DNA of 64,000 nucleotides from the NCBI GenBank assembly GCA_964617625.1, contig CAZTZL010000001.1, positions 49,149 through 113,148 of the forward strand. The letters are read 5' to 3'. The notes under the pieces were generated by a model, which saw only the letters and a list, made by a program, of their open reading frames with translations, was not told the origin of the DNA and ran no database searches. This document shows, piece by piece, positions 53,438 through 62,624 of this stretch (position 1 is the first letter of the stretch; each line of letters opens with the position of its first letter). The DNA is from CAZTZL01 sp964617625. Lineage in GTDB: Bacteria > Zhuqueibacterota > QNDG01 > DSAB01. Position numbers and translations under genes: made by a program.

Positions 53438-53938
53438 TTGTTAATCAAAACTGCAAGAATCGGATTACTCGTGGCAATGGCAGCGATATTGTCCGCTCTG
53501 GAAACAGCCATTCCCAATCCCATGCCGTGGATTCGTCTGGGACTGGCCAATCTGGCAACCATTTTGGCTTTAAAATGGTGGGGGATACGCGAAGCGTTTT
53601 TGATTGTTGTGCTTCGGGTTTTTCTGAGCAGTCTGATTTTAGGAAGGCTTTTTCAGATTACTTTCTGGCTTTCGTTTTTAGGCAGTATTGCAGCGTGTTT
53701 GGGAATGTGGCTGATTTTTAGATGTTTTGAAAAATATTTCAGCTTGATCGGTGTCAGTATATTCGGTGCACTGTGTCACAATCTGACTCAAATTGCTGTG
53801 GCTTACTTTTTATTCATCCGCCAACCTTCACTTTTTTCACTGATACCTCTTCTGCTTTTATCGTCCCTTCTTTCCGGATTAGTAATTGGCATTGTCGCGC
53901 ATATCGTTTCAGTACAGATAAAGACACTTGTATATTGA
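53438..53938 (+). CDS. Gx transporter / heptaprenyl diphosphate synthase component I-like membrane protein
   Basis: The 166-residue protein starts at TTG 53438 (GGAG nine bases upstream) and is almost wholly hydrophobic, with about five membrane segments. Its N-terminus ARIGLLVAMAAILSALETAIP followed by PWIRLGLANLATILALKWWG matches the Gx/Hpre_diP_synt_I family, which resembles ECF-transporter substrate components. Despite the old name, enzyme activity is doubtful; transport of a small hydrophobic or cofactor-like molecule is more likely. It is paired with the NusG-II-like protein. Confidence 0.8.
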   Translation: MLIKTARIGLLVAMAAILSALETAIPNPMPWIRLGLANLATILALKWWGIREAFLIVVLRVFLSSLILGRLFQITFWLSFLGSIAACLGMWLIFRCFEKYFSLIGVSIFGALCHNLTQIAVAYFLFIRQPSLFSLIPLLLLSSLLSGLVIGIVAHIVSVQIKTLVY

Positions 53939-53986
53939 TTTTTTTGATGGGACTTTATTAAAAAAGGCCGAAACAAAGAAGTATTG

Positions 53987-54083
53987 TTCTCCCGGGCTTG
54001 TCCCGGAATCTCTTAATAGCAAAAATATTACGAGATTCCTGCAGGAGTTTATCCTGTACTTGATACGGGACAGGAATGACACG
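53987..54083. repeat. Nested inverted-repeat element in the convergent spacer
   Basis: CCGGG/CCCGG form an inner hairpin near 53992-54006. GGAATCTC (54005-54012) and GAGATTCC (54032-54039) form a larger one. Further words (CCTGTAC, CGGGACAGGAATGACA) follow. It lies between a plus-strand gene ending at 53938 and a minus-strand gene ending at 54123, so it may also end transcription from both sides. Confidence 0.45.
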
Positions 54084-54122
54084 AAAAATTTACTTTTGAT
54101 ACAGATCCACTAAATCGTAATT

Positions 54123-56516
54123 TTACCCCATTACCACGCGGACCTCATTGACATCCCTCATCTTTTCCAGCGGGATCAGATTAGATTCCAATTCTTCCTG
54201 ATTCAGAATGAGCTTTTTCACACCTTTTTGTACACCTGCTGAATTGTCTATCCTGATGTTGATTTTTTTTTGCCTGAACCGGCGGGAGATTGTGATTTCT
54301 TTCCAATTTTCGGGAATACACGGATCGATACGAAGACCATGATAATCGGGCTGAATTCCCAGGATATACTGTGTCGCAGCGTAATAGGCCCAGGTGGCTG
54401 ATCCGCTCAGCCAGGGCAGGCGGGAAGTGCCATATCTTGGACTGGCTTTGCTGTGTGTGGACTGGCAATACACGTAAGGCTCGATCTGGCGGATTTCCGC
54501 TTTGGTATTGTATCTGGAGGGCATAAAAGCGCGAAAGTACTGATATGCCTGATTTCCGTGACCGAGCAGGGTTTCCGCAATGACCGCCCATCCCTGCGTG
54601 TGGCAGAAAATCCCTGCATTTTCTTTCATTCCCTTGTTGAAAAAAGTGGCGCGTACGATCTTGGGATCAGTCTTATCAAAAGGAGGATCGCAAAGCATGA
54701 TGCCATATTCTGTGGACAGAAATTTATTCAAAGAATTCAAACATTTTTCTGACTGGTCTTTTGAAGCATGGCTGCTGTAAACAGCCCATGTCTGGGCATT
54801 CATGAAAATCGATCCTTCTTCGTTTTCTTTGGAACCTAATTTCATGCCCTCTTCGGTAATGGCACGAATGAACCAGTCTCCATCCCAGCCATGTTTGTTC
54901 AGATTTTTATCGAGTTGTATTAAGTGGTTTTCCGCCCATTCGACTTCAGAGGATTTTTTTAGCAACGTACAGATTCCGACGTAGGTCATCAGTGCATATC
55001 GCAATTGAAATGCGACAAAGACCGATTCGCCGTGATAGCCCAGCCGAAGGCAGTCGTTCCAGTCTGCGGATAGGCCGCAGGGGAGGCCGTGTTTTCCTGA
55101 ATGTTTAATGCTGAACTCCATGGCCCGTTTCATGTGTCCCAGAACGGTATCTTTTCCCTGATCCGCATAGGGGAGGATTTTATCATAGAATGAAAGATCC
55201 CCGGTTTCTTTGACATAGATTGGAATGGTATTAAAAAGCCAGAGACAGTCATCCGATCTGTACGCGTCGTCAACAGGAGGTTTTTCCTGTCCTGGACGGT
55301 GCGAGAAGGGTTTAACCACTGGTATGGCGCCGCCGGAAGAGACCTGGCCTGTGATCATCAATTCCAGCCTCTTCACCGCTTCATCAGGAATAAGATGCAT
55401 GACGCCGATCAAATCCTGAAGAGTGTCCCTGTAACCGAGTCCGTCTCTTGCACCCGCATAGACGAGGCTGGCAGCACGCGACCATGAATAGGTGATCAGG
55501 CAGTTAAACGGACTCCACATATTCAGCATGCTGTTCAGTTCCGGATCCGGTGTTTCGGCAGAGAATCCCTGAAGCCGTTCGTGCCAGTAGTTTTTAAGTT
55601 CATGAAAGGAAGTATCGACTTTCCCAGAGGCGCTGTATTTCCGTATTGCCTGCCGCCCTTTTATATTCGCTTGTCCGATACCGAGAATGACGGTGAGGGT
55701 TTTGCTTTCTCCGGGATTCAAATCCAGATCCATTTGAAGTGTGCCGCACGGATTGTCCCCGGCAGCTTTGCTGTTTGTGCATTCTCCGTTTTCCACGACA
55801 AGCGGATTGGCATAAGTGCGGTACGGACCCAAAAACGTTTCCAGATCGGTATCGAATCCCGTCACTTTTGCGCCGATGATTCCCATAAAGGTATAACGAC
55901 CCTGGTCTTTTTCCTCGAAATTGTCAGGCATAGAGGGAAGATGAATGTTGGTGCCGTGATCGATGATTCCATCAATACAATCCATTGAGGCAATATATTG
56001 GGTGTACTGAAGATTATTCAAGTCATCCTGCGCACTCCAATTGCACGCATATTCTACAAAAGTGAACAGACGGAGGGAACGTTTTTCTTTGCCATCGTTC
56101 GTCATTTTTATCTGCCAGCATTCAAATGATTCACCCATCGGAACGAAATAGAGCGTTTCCGTCAGAATGTTCATGTATTTTGATTTTATAATCGTATACG
56201 CGGTACCGTGCCGGCATTCGGATTCATACTTGTCCAGCGGCTTGCCGACAGGCTGCCATGTGGCCGACCAGTAATCTCCGGAGACTTTGTCATGAATGTA
56301 GATATATCGACCGGGTTGATCGAGAGGGACGCTGTTGAAACGCATCCGCATAAACCGGCCCTGCGCAGCAGATTTATAGAAACTGTATCCTCCGCCGTTA
56401 TTGGTAATAATCGCACCGTATTCGGTCGATCCCAGATAATTGCTCCAGGGCCGAGGTGTGTCAGGGTGGGTGATGACGTACTCTTTATTTTTATCGTCGA
56501 AAAAGCCGTATTGCAT
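54123..56516 (-). CDS. GH94 glycoside phosphorylase (cellobiose phosphorylase-like), copy A
   Basis: GH94 enzymes split beta-glucosides such as cellobiose with phosphate, giving glucose 1-phosphate and a shorter sugar without ATP. MQYG at 56516 is chosen over an ATG two codons upstream, because AAGGA then has normal spacing and the paralogue starts the same way. The 797 residues hold the N-terminal beta-sandwich (STEYGAIITNNGGGYSFYKS), a linker, the (alpha/alpha)6 barrel with catalytic motif SADWNDCLRLG (acid candidates D485/D488) and QGWAVIAETLLGHG, and a C-terminal cap. Length matches cellobiose phosphorylase (about 810). It is cytoplasmic. Transporter gene upstream and a paralogue suggest di- or oligosaccharide use. 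Confidence 0.92.
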   Translation of the reverse strand: MQYGFFDDKNKEYVITHPDTPRPWSNYLGSTEYGAIITNNGGGYSFYKSAAQGRFMRMRFNSVPLDQPGRYIYIHDKVSGDYWSATWQPVGKPLDKYESECRHGTAYTIIKSKYMNILTETLYFVPMGESFECWQIKMTNDGKEKRSLRLFTFVEYACNWSAQDDLNNLQYTQYIASMDCIDGIIDHGTNIHLPSMPDNFEEKDQGRYTFMGIIGAKVTGFDTDLETFLGPYRTYANPLVVENGECTNSKAAGDNPCGTLQMDLDLNPGESKTLTVILGIGQANIKGRQAIRKYSASGKVDTSFHELKNYWHERLQGFSAETPDPELNSMLNMWSPFNCLITYSWSRAASLVYAGARDGLGYRDTLQDLIGVMHLIPDEAVKRLELMITGQVSSGGAIPVVKPFSHRPGQEKPPVDDAYRSDDCLWLFNTIPIYVKETGDLSFYDKILPYADQGKDTVLGHMKRAMEFSIKHSGKHGLPCGLSADWNDCLRLGYHGESVFVAFQLRYALMTYVGICTLLKKSSEVEWAENHLIQLDKNLNKHGWDGDWFIRAITEEGMKLGSKENEEGSIFMNAQTWAVYSSHASKDQSEKCLNSLNKFLSTEYGIMLCDPPFDKTDPKIVRATFFNKGMKENAGIFCHTQGWAVIAETLLGHGNQAYQYFRAFMPSRYNTKAEIRQIEPYVYCQSTHSKASPRYGTSRLPWLSGSATWAYYAATQYILGIQPDYHGLRIDPCIPENWKEITISRRFRQKKINIRIDNSAGVQKGVKKLILNQEELESNLIPLEKMRDVNEVRVVMG

Positions 56517-56573
56517 TGTCATGTTTCCTTATGATTTATGAATGATCTTTTTAATTTCCGAATTATAAATAAT

Positions 56574-56599
56574 GTTGTACGATTTACGAAGTTTACAAC
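56574..56599. promoter_or_regulatory. Possible operator palindrome upstream of GH94 copy A
   Basis: GTTGTA (56574-56579) and TACAAC (56594-56599) are perfect inverted half-sites with a 14-base interior, about 60 bases before the GH94 copy A start on the minus strand. It could bind a sugar-responsive repressor. No regulator gene is nearby, and a chance palindrome cannot be excluded. Confidence 0.25.
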
Positions 56600-56651
56600 A
56601 AATTCAGTTTACATCGAAAATCATTATTCATTATTGGTCATTCAATTTATT

Positions 56652-56685
56652 AAAAACCCGGATCACAAAATAGCAGTAATCCGGG
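56652..56685 (-). terminator. Rho-independent terminator after the GPH transporter gene
   Basis: On the minus strand CCCGGAT (56685-56679) pairs with ATCCGGG (56663-56657), followed by TTTTT. It lies about 25 bases after the transporter stop, so GH94 copy A probably has its own promoter in 56523-56650. Confidence 0.8.
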
Positions 56686-56708
56686 CCAAATATAAGTGTT
56701 TAGGATTT

Positions 56709-58121
56709 TTAAATTTCTTCCCCGATTGCCTTGCGGCGATTCTCAAGATCGGCGGAGATTTGCGCGACTCTTTTATCATTTAATGGATAGATCAGAGCAA
56801 TGATGATAGATACCACACCCATCCCCGCAGGTATCAAACTGAAAAGTAAAATAAGGCCTTTCAGGCTTTCGGCAGACTGCGCCTGATTCGGAGCGAATCC
56901 AACCTTGGACATCAGATTCAACGCGACAAAAGCGCCGAATGCCCATCCGAATTTCTGTGACATTGTCGAAGCTGAAAAAACAAGGCCGGTTGCCCGCCGC
57001 CCGCGCTTCCATTCCGCATAATCGGCTGTGTCCGCGTACATGGCCCAGAGCAAAACACTGAGGGGTCCGCCGGTCAACGAACCGGTAATCTGGAAGAGAT
57101 AAATCAGGGCAAGCTGTTTGGCGCTCAAGAAATAAAAGGCAGCCGTACTGATAATGGCGATGATAAAAATAATGATAAAAGCCTTTTTCTTGCCGACTAT
57201 CCTTGCAAACCAGCTGACCATCAGCACACCGAGGAGAGAGGAAATCTGGCCAATGGTATTGAATGCGGATACGAGGGTCTCAAAACTGTATGTATTGGTT
57301 TTAATAAATGGCAAAGAGAGTTCCTGTGCACCAATCACATATTTAAAATAATGGGCAGTCACACTGCTTCTTACGGCAACGAAAAGGATAAATGTGATCG
57401 TCGTTGCAAGGAGAATCAGCCAGGGGCCGTTTGTGACGAGTTCGAACAGATCTTTTTTAACCGAGGATTTCTGCGCTTTTGGCGGCTGAACCCGTTCGCG
57501 GGTCCCCTTGAAGGCGATCAAAAAGAAAATAATGGCTGCAATTCCGTAAACGACAAACGATAGCTGCCAGCCGCGCGGGTCATTGCCTTTGCCAAATGCT
57601 TTCACCATCGGCAAAAGGGTTGCAGAGACGATAATGCCGGCGGCAAATGCGAATATGAATTTTACGGATGAGACCGTTGTGCGTTCATTGGAATCTGGCG
57701 AAATCACACCCAGAAGCGCGGTATAGGGAATATTGATGCCCGTGTAAAGCATCATGATCACAATAAATGTGGCATAGGCCCAGATCATTTTCCCGGTCAT
57801 GCCGAAATTGGGTACCGTAAAAGTGAGTACGCCAACGATTGCAAATGGAACGCAAAGCCAGAGTAAATAGGGTCGGAATTTCCCCCAGCGGGTCTTTGTG
57901 CGATCGGCGATCATACCCATCACCGGATCGTTGACGCCGTCCCAGATTCGGCTTACAAGAAACATGGTGGCCGCGACACTCGCAGGAATTAAAAAGACAT
58001 CGGTATAAAAAAAGGTGAAATACAGCATGAATGTCTGCCAGTAAAGCACGGAAGCCAGATCTCCAAATCCGTAAGAGATCTTTTCTTTCAGTTTCAATTT
58101 GCCAACCGTTACATCACCCAT
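56709..58121 (-). CDS. GPH-family sugar:cation symporter (MelB-like)
   Basis: The 470-residue membrane protein has about 12 transmembrane segments and the family signature near the N-terminus (KISYGFGDLASVLYWQ, then IWDGVNDPVMGMIADRTKTR and WGKFRPYLLW). GPH carriers import melibiose, xylosides, glucuronides or other glycosides with sodium or protons. AAAGGAGG precedes the ATG by five bases, an excellent ribosome site. It lies between two GH94 phosphorylases on the same strand, so its likely substrates are beta-linked disaccharides such as cellobiose, laminaribiose or a related glycan fragment. The exact sugar is unknown. Confidence 0.93.
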   Translation of the reverse strand: MGDVTVGKLKLKEKISYGFGDLASVLYWQTFMLYFTFFYTDVFLIPASVAATMFLVSRIWDGVNDPVMGMIADRTKTRWGKFRPYLLWLCVPFAIVGVLTFTVPNFGMTGKMIWAYATFIVIMMLYTGINIPYTALLGVISPDSNERTTVSSVKFIFAFAAGIIVSATLLPMVKAFGKGNDPRGWQLSFVVYGIAAIIFFLIAFKGTRERVQPPKAQKSSVKKDLFELVTNGPWLILLATTITFILFVAVRSSVTAHYFKYVIGAQELSLPFIKTNTYSFETLVSAFNTIGQISSLLGVLMVSWFARIVGKKKAFIIIFIIAIISTAAFYFLSAKQLALIYLFQITGSLTGGPLSVLLWAMYADTADYAEWKRGRRATGLVFSASTMSQKFGWAFGAFVALNLMSKVGFAPNQAQSAESLKGLILLFSLIPAGMGVVSIIIALIYPLNDKRVAQISADLENRRKAIGEEI

Positions 58122-58168
58122 GAAATCCTCCTTTAGATTATCATATGATTGTCTGATTCGTTAATGTT

Positions 58169-58252
58169 TGTCATTTCGAGCGAAACGAGAAATCTTGTCA
58201 CAGTCATGTTTTTAAGATTTCTCATCCCGAAAATAAGGAATTCGAAATGACA
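58169..58252. repeat. Dispersed palindromic repeat, copy 1
   Basis: The ends TGTCATTTCGA and TTCGAAATGACA are inverted, and an inner pair (GAGAAATCTT and AAGATTTCTC) is also inverted. The same layout, with the same outer and inner words, returns at 62625-62710. It lies between the GPH transporter and GH94 copy B. Confidence 0.75.
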
Positions 58253-58275
58253 ATCGAACAGGTAACTTGAAACTT

Positions 58276-60449
58276 TCATCCCATCATAACTTCTACGGAA
58301 TTAGATTCTTTCAACAAATCGTTCTGTATAAAATTCCCTTCTATTTTCTCCCCATTGAGTGCAATTGCTTTCACCCCTTTGTTCACTCTATCCGGATTTT
58401 GGACTGTAATATAGAGCATCCGATTCCGAAACCGGCGGTTCACCGTAAATTGTTTCCAATCCGATGGAACGCAGGGATCGATGCGGATGCCGTCATATTC
58501 CGGCCGGATTCCCAGTATGTATTGCGTGGCCGCATAGTAGGACCAGGTGGCGGAACCGCTCAGCCAGGGGAGACGGGAGGCGCCGAACCGGGGACTGGTT
58601 TTGCTGTTGATGAATTGACAGTACACATAGGGTTCGATTTCCCTCAGATCGGCCCGGGTGTTAAAGGCCGCGGGCATGTAGGATCGAAAATATTGATAGG
58701 CACGGTCGCCATGGCCGATCATGGCTTCCGCGATGACGGCCCAGCCCTGTGTGTGACAGAAGATAGCGCCGTTCTCTTTCATCCCTTTATTGAACAGAGT
58801 GGCTTTGACCACTTCGAGATCGGTTTTCTCAAACGGAGGATCGCAGATCATCAAACCGTATTCGGTGGCAAGACGGTCATGAACGACATCCATTAAATTC
58901 TCGGCTTGTTCATTTGAAAGGTGCTGACTGTACACCGCCCAAGTTTGTGGATTGAGGAAAATATTGCCTTCATTGCTTTCCGAAGCACCGAATTTAAATC
59001 CGTCTTCCCGGAAGGCTCTTAAGAACCATTGTCCATCCCAGGCGTGTTTGTGAAGATTATTGTCGAGTGTTTTCAATTGTTCTCTGGCCCAATCCACTTC
59101 GCTGTTTTTTTTAAGCAGTTCGCAGATGTCGATATAGGTTTTCAATCCATACCGCAACTGAAACGCTACGAATATGGATTCACCCTTTTGCCCGAGTTGA
59201 AGACAGTCGTTCCAGTCTGCGGAGAGCCCTAACGGGAAATGGTGGTTTCCGGAACGTTCCAGGCTGAATTCGATAGCCCGGCGCAGATGGTCGAGTACGG
59301 TATCTTTTCCTTTATCCGCGTATGGGAGAACTTTGCCGTAAAATGCGAGATCTCCGGTCTCTTTCACATAAGCCGGAACCGTATTAAACAGCCAGAGTGA
59401 ATCGTCTGACCGGTACTCGGATTCTTCAGGAGATTTTTCTCTGCCGGGATGATGATCGAACTGCTTTACGACAGGCATGGCGCCCCCGGTTGCGGCCTGT
59501 CCGGTAATCATCAGCTCGAGACGCTCTCCGGCTTCTTCCGGAATCGTATGTAGCACGCCTAATAGATCCTGAACCGTATCGCGGTATCCCAGACCGTCGC
59601 GCTCGCCTGCATAAATCAGACTGGCTGCGCGCGACCAGGCGTAGGTCATGAGGCAGTTGTACGGGCTCCACATGTTTAACATGCTGTTGAATTCGGAATC
59701 AGGTGTTTCGACCGTCAAGCCTTCCAATCGATTGTGCCAGTACTTTTTTAACCGGTCGATTTCCCCGCGGGCCTTTGATAAATCCCTGAATTCCTCGACG
59801 GCTTTTTTACCTTCATCTTCGGCCTGCCCGATCCCCATGATGACCATCATTTCTTTGGATTCGCCGGGAGCCAGATCCAGATCCGCCTGAAGCACACCGC
59901 AGCCGTTGTCGCCCACGGCGATGGTATTGCTGCATTTGCCCTGTTCCACAATCAGCGGATTCTGGTATCCGCGATAAGGGCCGATGAATTTATCCCGATC
60001 CGTATCGTATCCAGCAATCTCGGCGCCGGTCAACGCAAAAAAGGTGTGCTTGGACTGCGGAGCGTCTTTGTCGTNNNNNNNNNNNNNNNNNNNNNNNNNN
60101 NNNNNNNNNNNNNNNNNNNNNNNNNNNNNNNNNNNNNNNNNNNNNNNNNNNNNNNNNNNNNNNNNNNNNNNNNNTTGCCGACCGGCTGCCAGGAAGCGGA
60201 CCAGTATTCTTTCGATTCTCTGTCCCGGATGTAAAGATACCGTCCCGGCTGATCCATGGGAAGTGTGTTGGCGCGCCAACGTGTGAACCGGCCCTGGGCC
60301 GCTGATTGAAAGAAACTGTATCCGCCTGCATTATTTGTAATGATCGCTCCGTATTCTGTCGAGCCGAGATAGTTGCTCCATGACCGCGGCGTATCAGGAC
60401 GGGTGATGACATACTCTTTGTTCTTGTCATGGAAGTAGCCGTATTGCAT
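58276..60449 (-). CDS. GH94 glycoside phosphorylase, copy B, interrupted by an assembly gap
   Basis: A close paralogue of copy A with the same start (MQYGYFHDKNKEYV; GGAG six bases upstream) and the same catalytic motif (LSADWNDCLQLG). The N-terminal ~91 residues are read from 60449 to 60175 and the rest from 60074 to 58276. Aligned to copy A, the gap hides about 109 residues of the N-terminal beta-sandwich (between WQPVG and the ...HTFFALTGAE segment), i.e. about 330 bases rather than 100. The frames on the two sides do not join across 100 N, so the apparent interruption is an assembly artefact and not a frameshift. Copies A and B probably act on related sugars imported by the GPH carrier between them. 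Confidence 0.9.
60075..60174. other. Assembly gap (100 N) within GH94 copy B
   Basis: Exactly 100 N. Comparison with copy A suggests that about 330 bases are missing here. Confidence 0.97.
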
Positions 60450-60466
60450 TGACTTCTCCTGAAAAA

Positions 60467-60558
60467 TTGTTCAATGCTAAATGCTAAGTGATCAATGTTC
60501 AATAAAATTGAATATGAATTTACAGAGCATTTAACATTGAGAATTGGACATTGAGCAT
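60467..60558. repeat. Intergenic inverted-repeat element upstream of GH94 copy B
   Basis: TTCAATGCTAAATGCT (60470-60485) is nearly the reverse complement of 60526-60541, and CAATGTTCAAT (60493-60503) nearly that of 60543-60553. The arms are in the order A, B, A', B', which is pseudoknot-like, but all derive from a short (T)CAATG word. The rest of 60450-60732 (283 bases) shows no gene; it holds an AT-rich tract and a short CCGGTTT direct repeat near 60704-60720. Confidence 0.4.
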
Positions 60559-60732
60559 AGTTAAAGAAAATGATTTTTACAAATTAACCAAGCGGAATGA
60601 AAAATGCAAATTATAAATATCGTATATGGAAAAGGAAGTATGGATTCAATGAAAATAGTTTTTTTCAATATATTTTTATAAGCCGGAATTTATTTTCCTG
60701 CATCCGGTTTCCGGTTTTCGGTTTACTGTCAT

Positions 60733-62376
60733 TTATTCTAGTATCACCATCTTTTTCACGCCGATAAAATTTTTCATGCGAATCTGATATAAATAAATCC
60801 CGGACGCTATCTTGCTCGCATTAAACTGTACGGTGTACTCTCCGGTCAGTTTGTCCGCATCCACTAAAGTGGACACTTCCCGTCCCTGCAGATCAAAAAC
60901 CTTCAATACAACCCGGCAGGGTTCTTGAACACTGTAAGTGATTGATGTTTCCGGATTAAATGGATTCGGGAAATTCTGTTTTAGAGAAAACTTGTCCGGC
61001 TGTCCACTTCTCCGGTCTGCATGGGTCCCTGTCAATAGAACCGGATCGCTGAAAGCGGATGTGTTGTTATCTGCGTCTGTGGCTGTCGCCGTGATAAAAG
61101 TCAGGGGAGGAGGTGAAGCGGGTGTGTAAGTAAAATTACCGGACGCGTCAGAGGTTGTTTTGCCCAGAAAGATACGACCTTCATTGTTCTCATCGCAGAA
61201 AATCTCAACGGTTTGAAAAGCGACCGCCTGTCCTGTAATTTCAGAATTGGATGCAGTGATAATGTCAGGCGGAGCGATATTTCCGTTCGCACCGTTGCTG
61301 AGATAAATTCCAAGGCTGCCATTTTTGGATATTCTATTTTCACTCAATAAATTGCCGTAGCTTTTTTCATACTCAACCATGACTCCATACAATCCATTAT
61401 AACCGATCCGGTTGCCAATGACCGTATTTTCTTTTGATTCTTCCTGTGAGTAAGAATCGGATCGTATAAACACACCGATCTGAACATTTCCCAGATCAAG
61501 CGACCAGTCTTCATTGGTCCCTATGAAATTGGCGGTAATGGTGTTTCCGCTGGAGACCGTTACAGTGACACCCGCGTGCCGGTTACCGCAAATCCAGTTT
61601 TCTATCACCATGTTGCTGTCGCTCTGATCTTCAATGTTGACACCGCCATATCCGTTGTAGGTTCCGTTTCCAAGGGTGTCCTGACACGTCCGGTTCACAC
61701 CGATCCGGTTGCCAAGGATGATATTGTGTTTACAGGAATCGTTAAGAGAAATACCCACATTTGGATTTCCTGAAACGATGTTGAATTTGTCTTCTCTGGG
61801 TGTCACATTCACAAAATTTGAGTGATCATGAAGAATAATTCCGCAGTTATTCGATGCCCTTGCCATTCCTTTTGCATCGGTTCCGATATAGCAACCCGAA
61901 ATACGCCCTCCGTCCACACCATCCATAAAAATTCCTGAATTTTCCGAAAACCGATTGATGATGATTTCAAAAATCGTGGTTCCGCTGCCTGTAATATAGA
62001 AACCATTGGAATGAGGAGTCAGCGATCCATCCAGTTCGATTTCGGGTCCGTCCGGGTTGGTGTCGGTTCCGATGAACTGGGATTGGGTCGCGCCGTCGAT
62101 GGTCAAGCCGTGATCGCTGATCGTGGGAAGAACCGTAAGTGGCTTGATGGTCCAGACTCCGTCGGAAGCGCGATAACCAGGGTCTCCAGCAGGAATTTGA
62201 AATATAATTTCATCTTCTCCGTCATGTTCATTGGCATCGATTATGGCCTGCCGCAGCGATCCGGCTCCCGAATCGTTGGTATTGACCACTGTATACGTAT
62301 CTGCGAAAAGGCAATTGCCCGTTAGAAACAGAATATATCCGAGCACGATTGCGAAAATTGATTTTTCCGAATGCAT
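60733..62376 (-). CDS. Secreted right-handed beta-helix protein with C-terminal type IX sorting / FlgD-like domain
   Basis: The start is ATG 62376 (AAAGGAA about eight bases upstream), ten codons inside a longer open frame. The 547-residue protein has a signal peptide (IFAIVLGYILFLTGNCLFA) and the block TYTVVNTNDSGAGSLRQAI typical of beta-helix/CSLREA proteins. About ten parallel beta-helix turns follow with repeated N-x-I-x-G-N-x-I-G motifs (NVIIGNRIG-like), then a small Ig-like domain (~400-450). The last ~85 residues form the sorting domain (NFPNPFNPETSITYSV, LKVFDLQGREVSTL, ASGIYLYQI). It should be exported by the Sec system and then the type IX route whose PorU/PorV-like genes are at 26.6-32.3 kb. 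It may bind or cut polysaccharide. Confidence 0.85.
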   Translation of the reverse strand: MHSEKSIFAIVLGYILFLTGNCLFADTYTVVNTNDSGAGSLRQAIIDANEHDGEDEIIFQIPAGDPGYRASDGVWTIKPLTVLPTISDHGLTIDGATQSQFIGTDTNPDGPEIELDGSLTPHSNGFYITGSGTTIFEIIINRFSENSGIFMDGVDGGRISGCYIGTDAKGMARASNNCGIILHDHSNFVNVTPREDKFNIVSGNPNVGISLNDSCKHNIILGNRIGVNRTCQDTLGNGTYNGYGGVNIEDQSDSNMVIENWICGNRHAGVTVTVSSGNTITANFIGTNEDWSLDLGNVQIGVFIRSDSYSQEESKENTVIGNRIGYNGLYGVMVEYEKSYGNLLSENRISKNGSLGIYLSNGANGNIAPPDIITASNSEITGQAVAFQTVEIFCDENNEGRIFLGKTTSDASGNFTYTPASPPPLTFITATATDADNNTSAFSDPVLLTGTHADRRSGQPDKFSLKQNFPNPFNPETSITYSVQEPCRVVLKVFDLQGREVSTLVDADKLTGEYTVQFNASKIASGIYLYQIRMKNFIGVKKMVILE

Positions 62377-62624
62377 GGGTTGTTTCCTTTCATTTACGAT
62401 ACACACGTTTGCTGATGAGAAACAATTCCGTTCAAAGATTTAATTTGGATCAATAAGTAACCAATGGGATAGATTCTTTCGACAAATTAATCACGATTAA
62501 TGAAAAATGCAAACTGAAAATTTGATTGATGTAAGGATAGGAAACATTATCGATAATAATAATTAACCAGTTGTGCATAACAGAAAAAGTGATGAGGTCA
62601 ATTTTTAAAAATATCTGTAACAGC

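Noticed and set aside
58276..60279. A protein read across the second run of N from 60279 on the minus strand
   Set aside because: Its first ~35 residues are in a frame different from GH94 and only arise because the gap is filled with exactly 100 N.
60683..60714. Terminator for the beta-helix gene (minus strand CCGGAA...TTCCGG)
   Set aside because: The stem is only six pairs with a 20-base loop, and no T-run follows on the minus strand.
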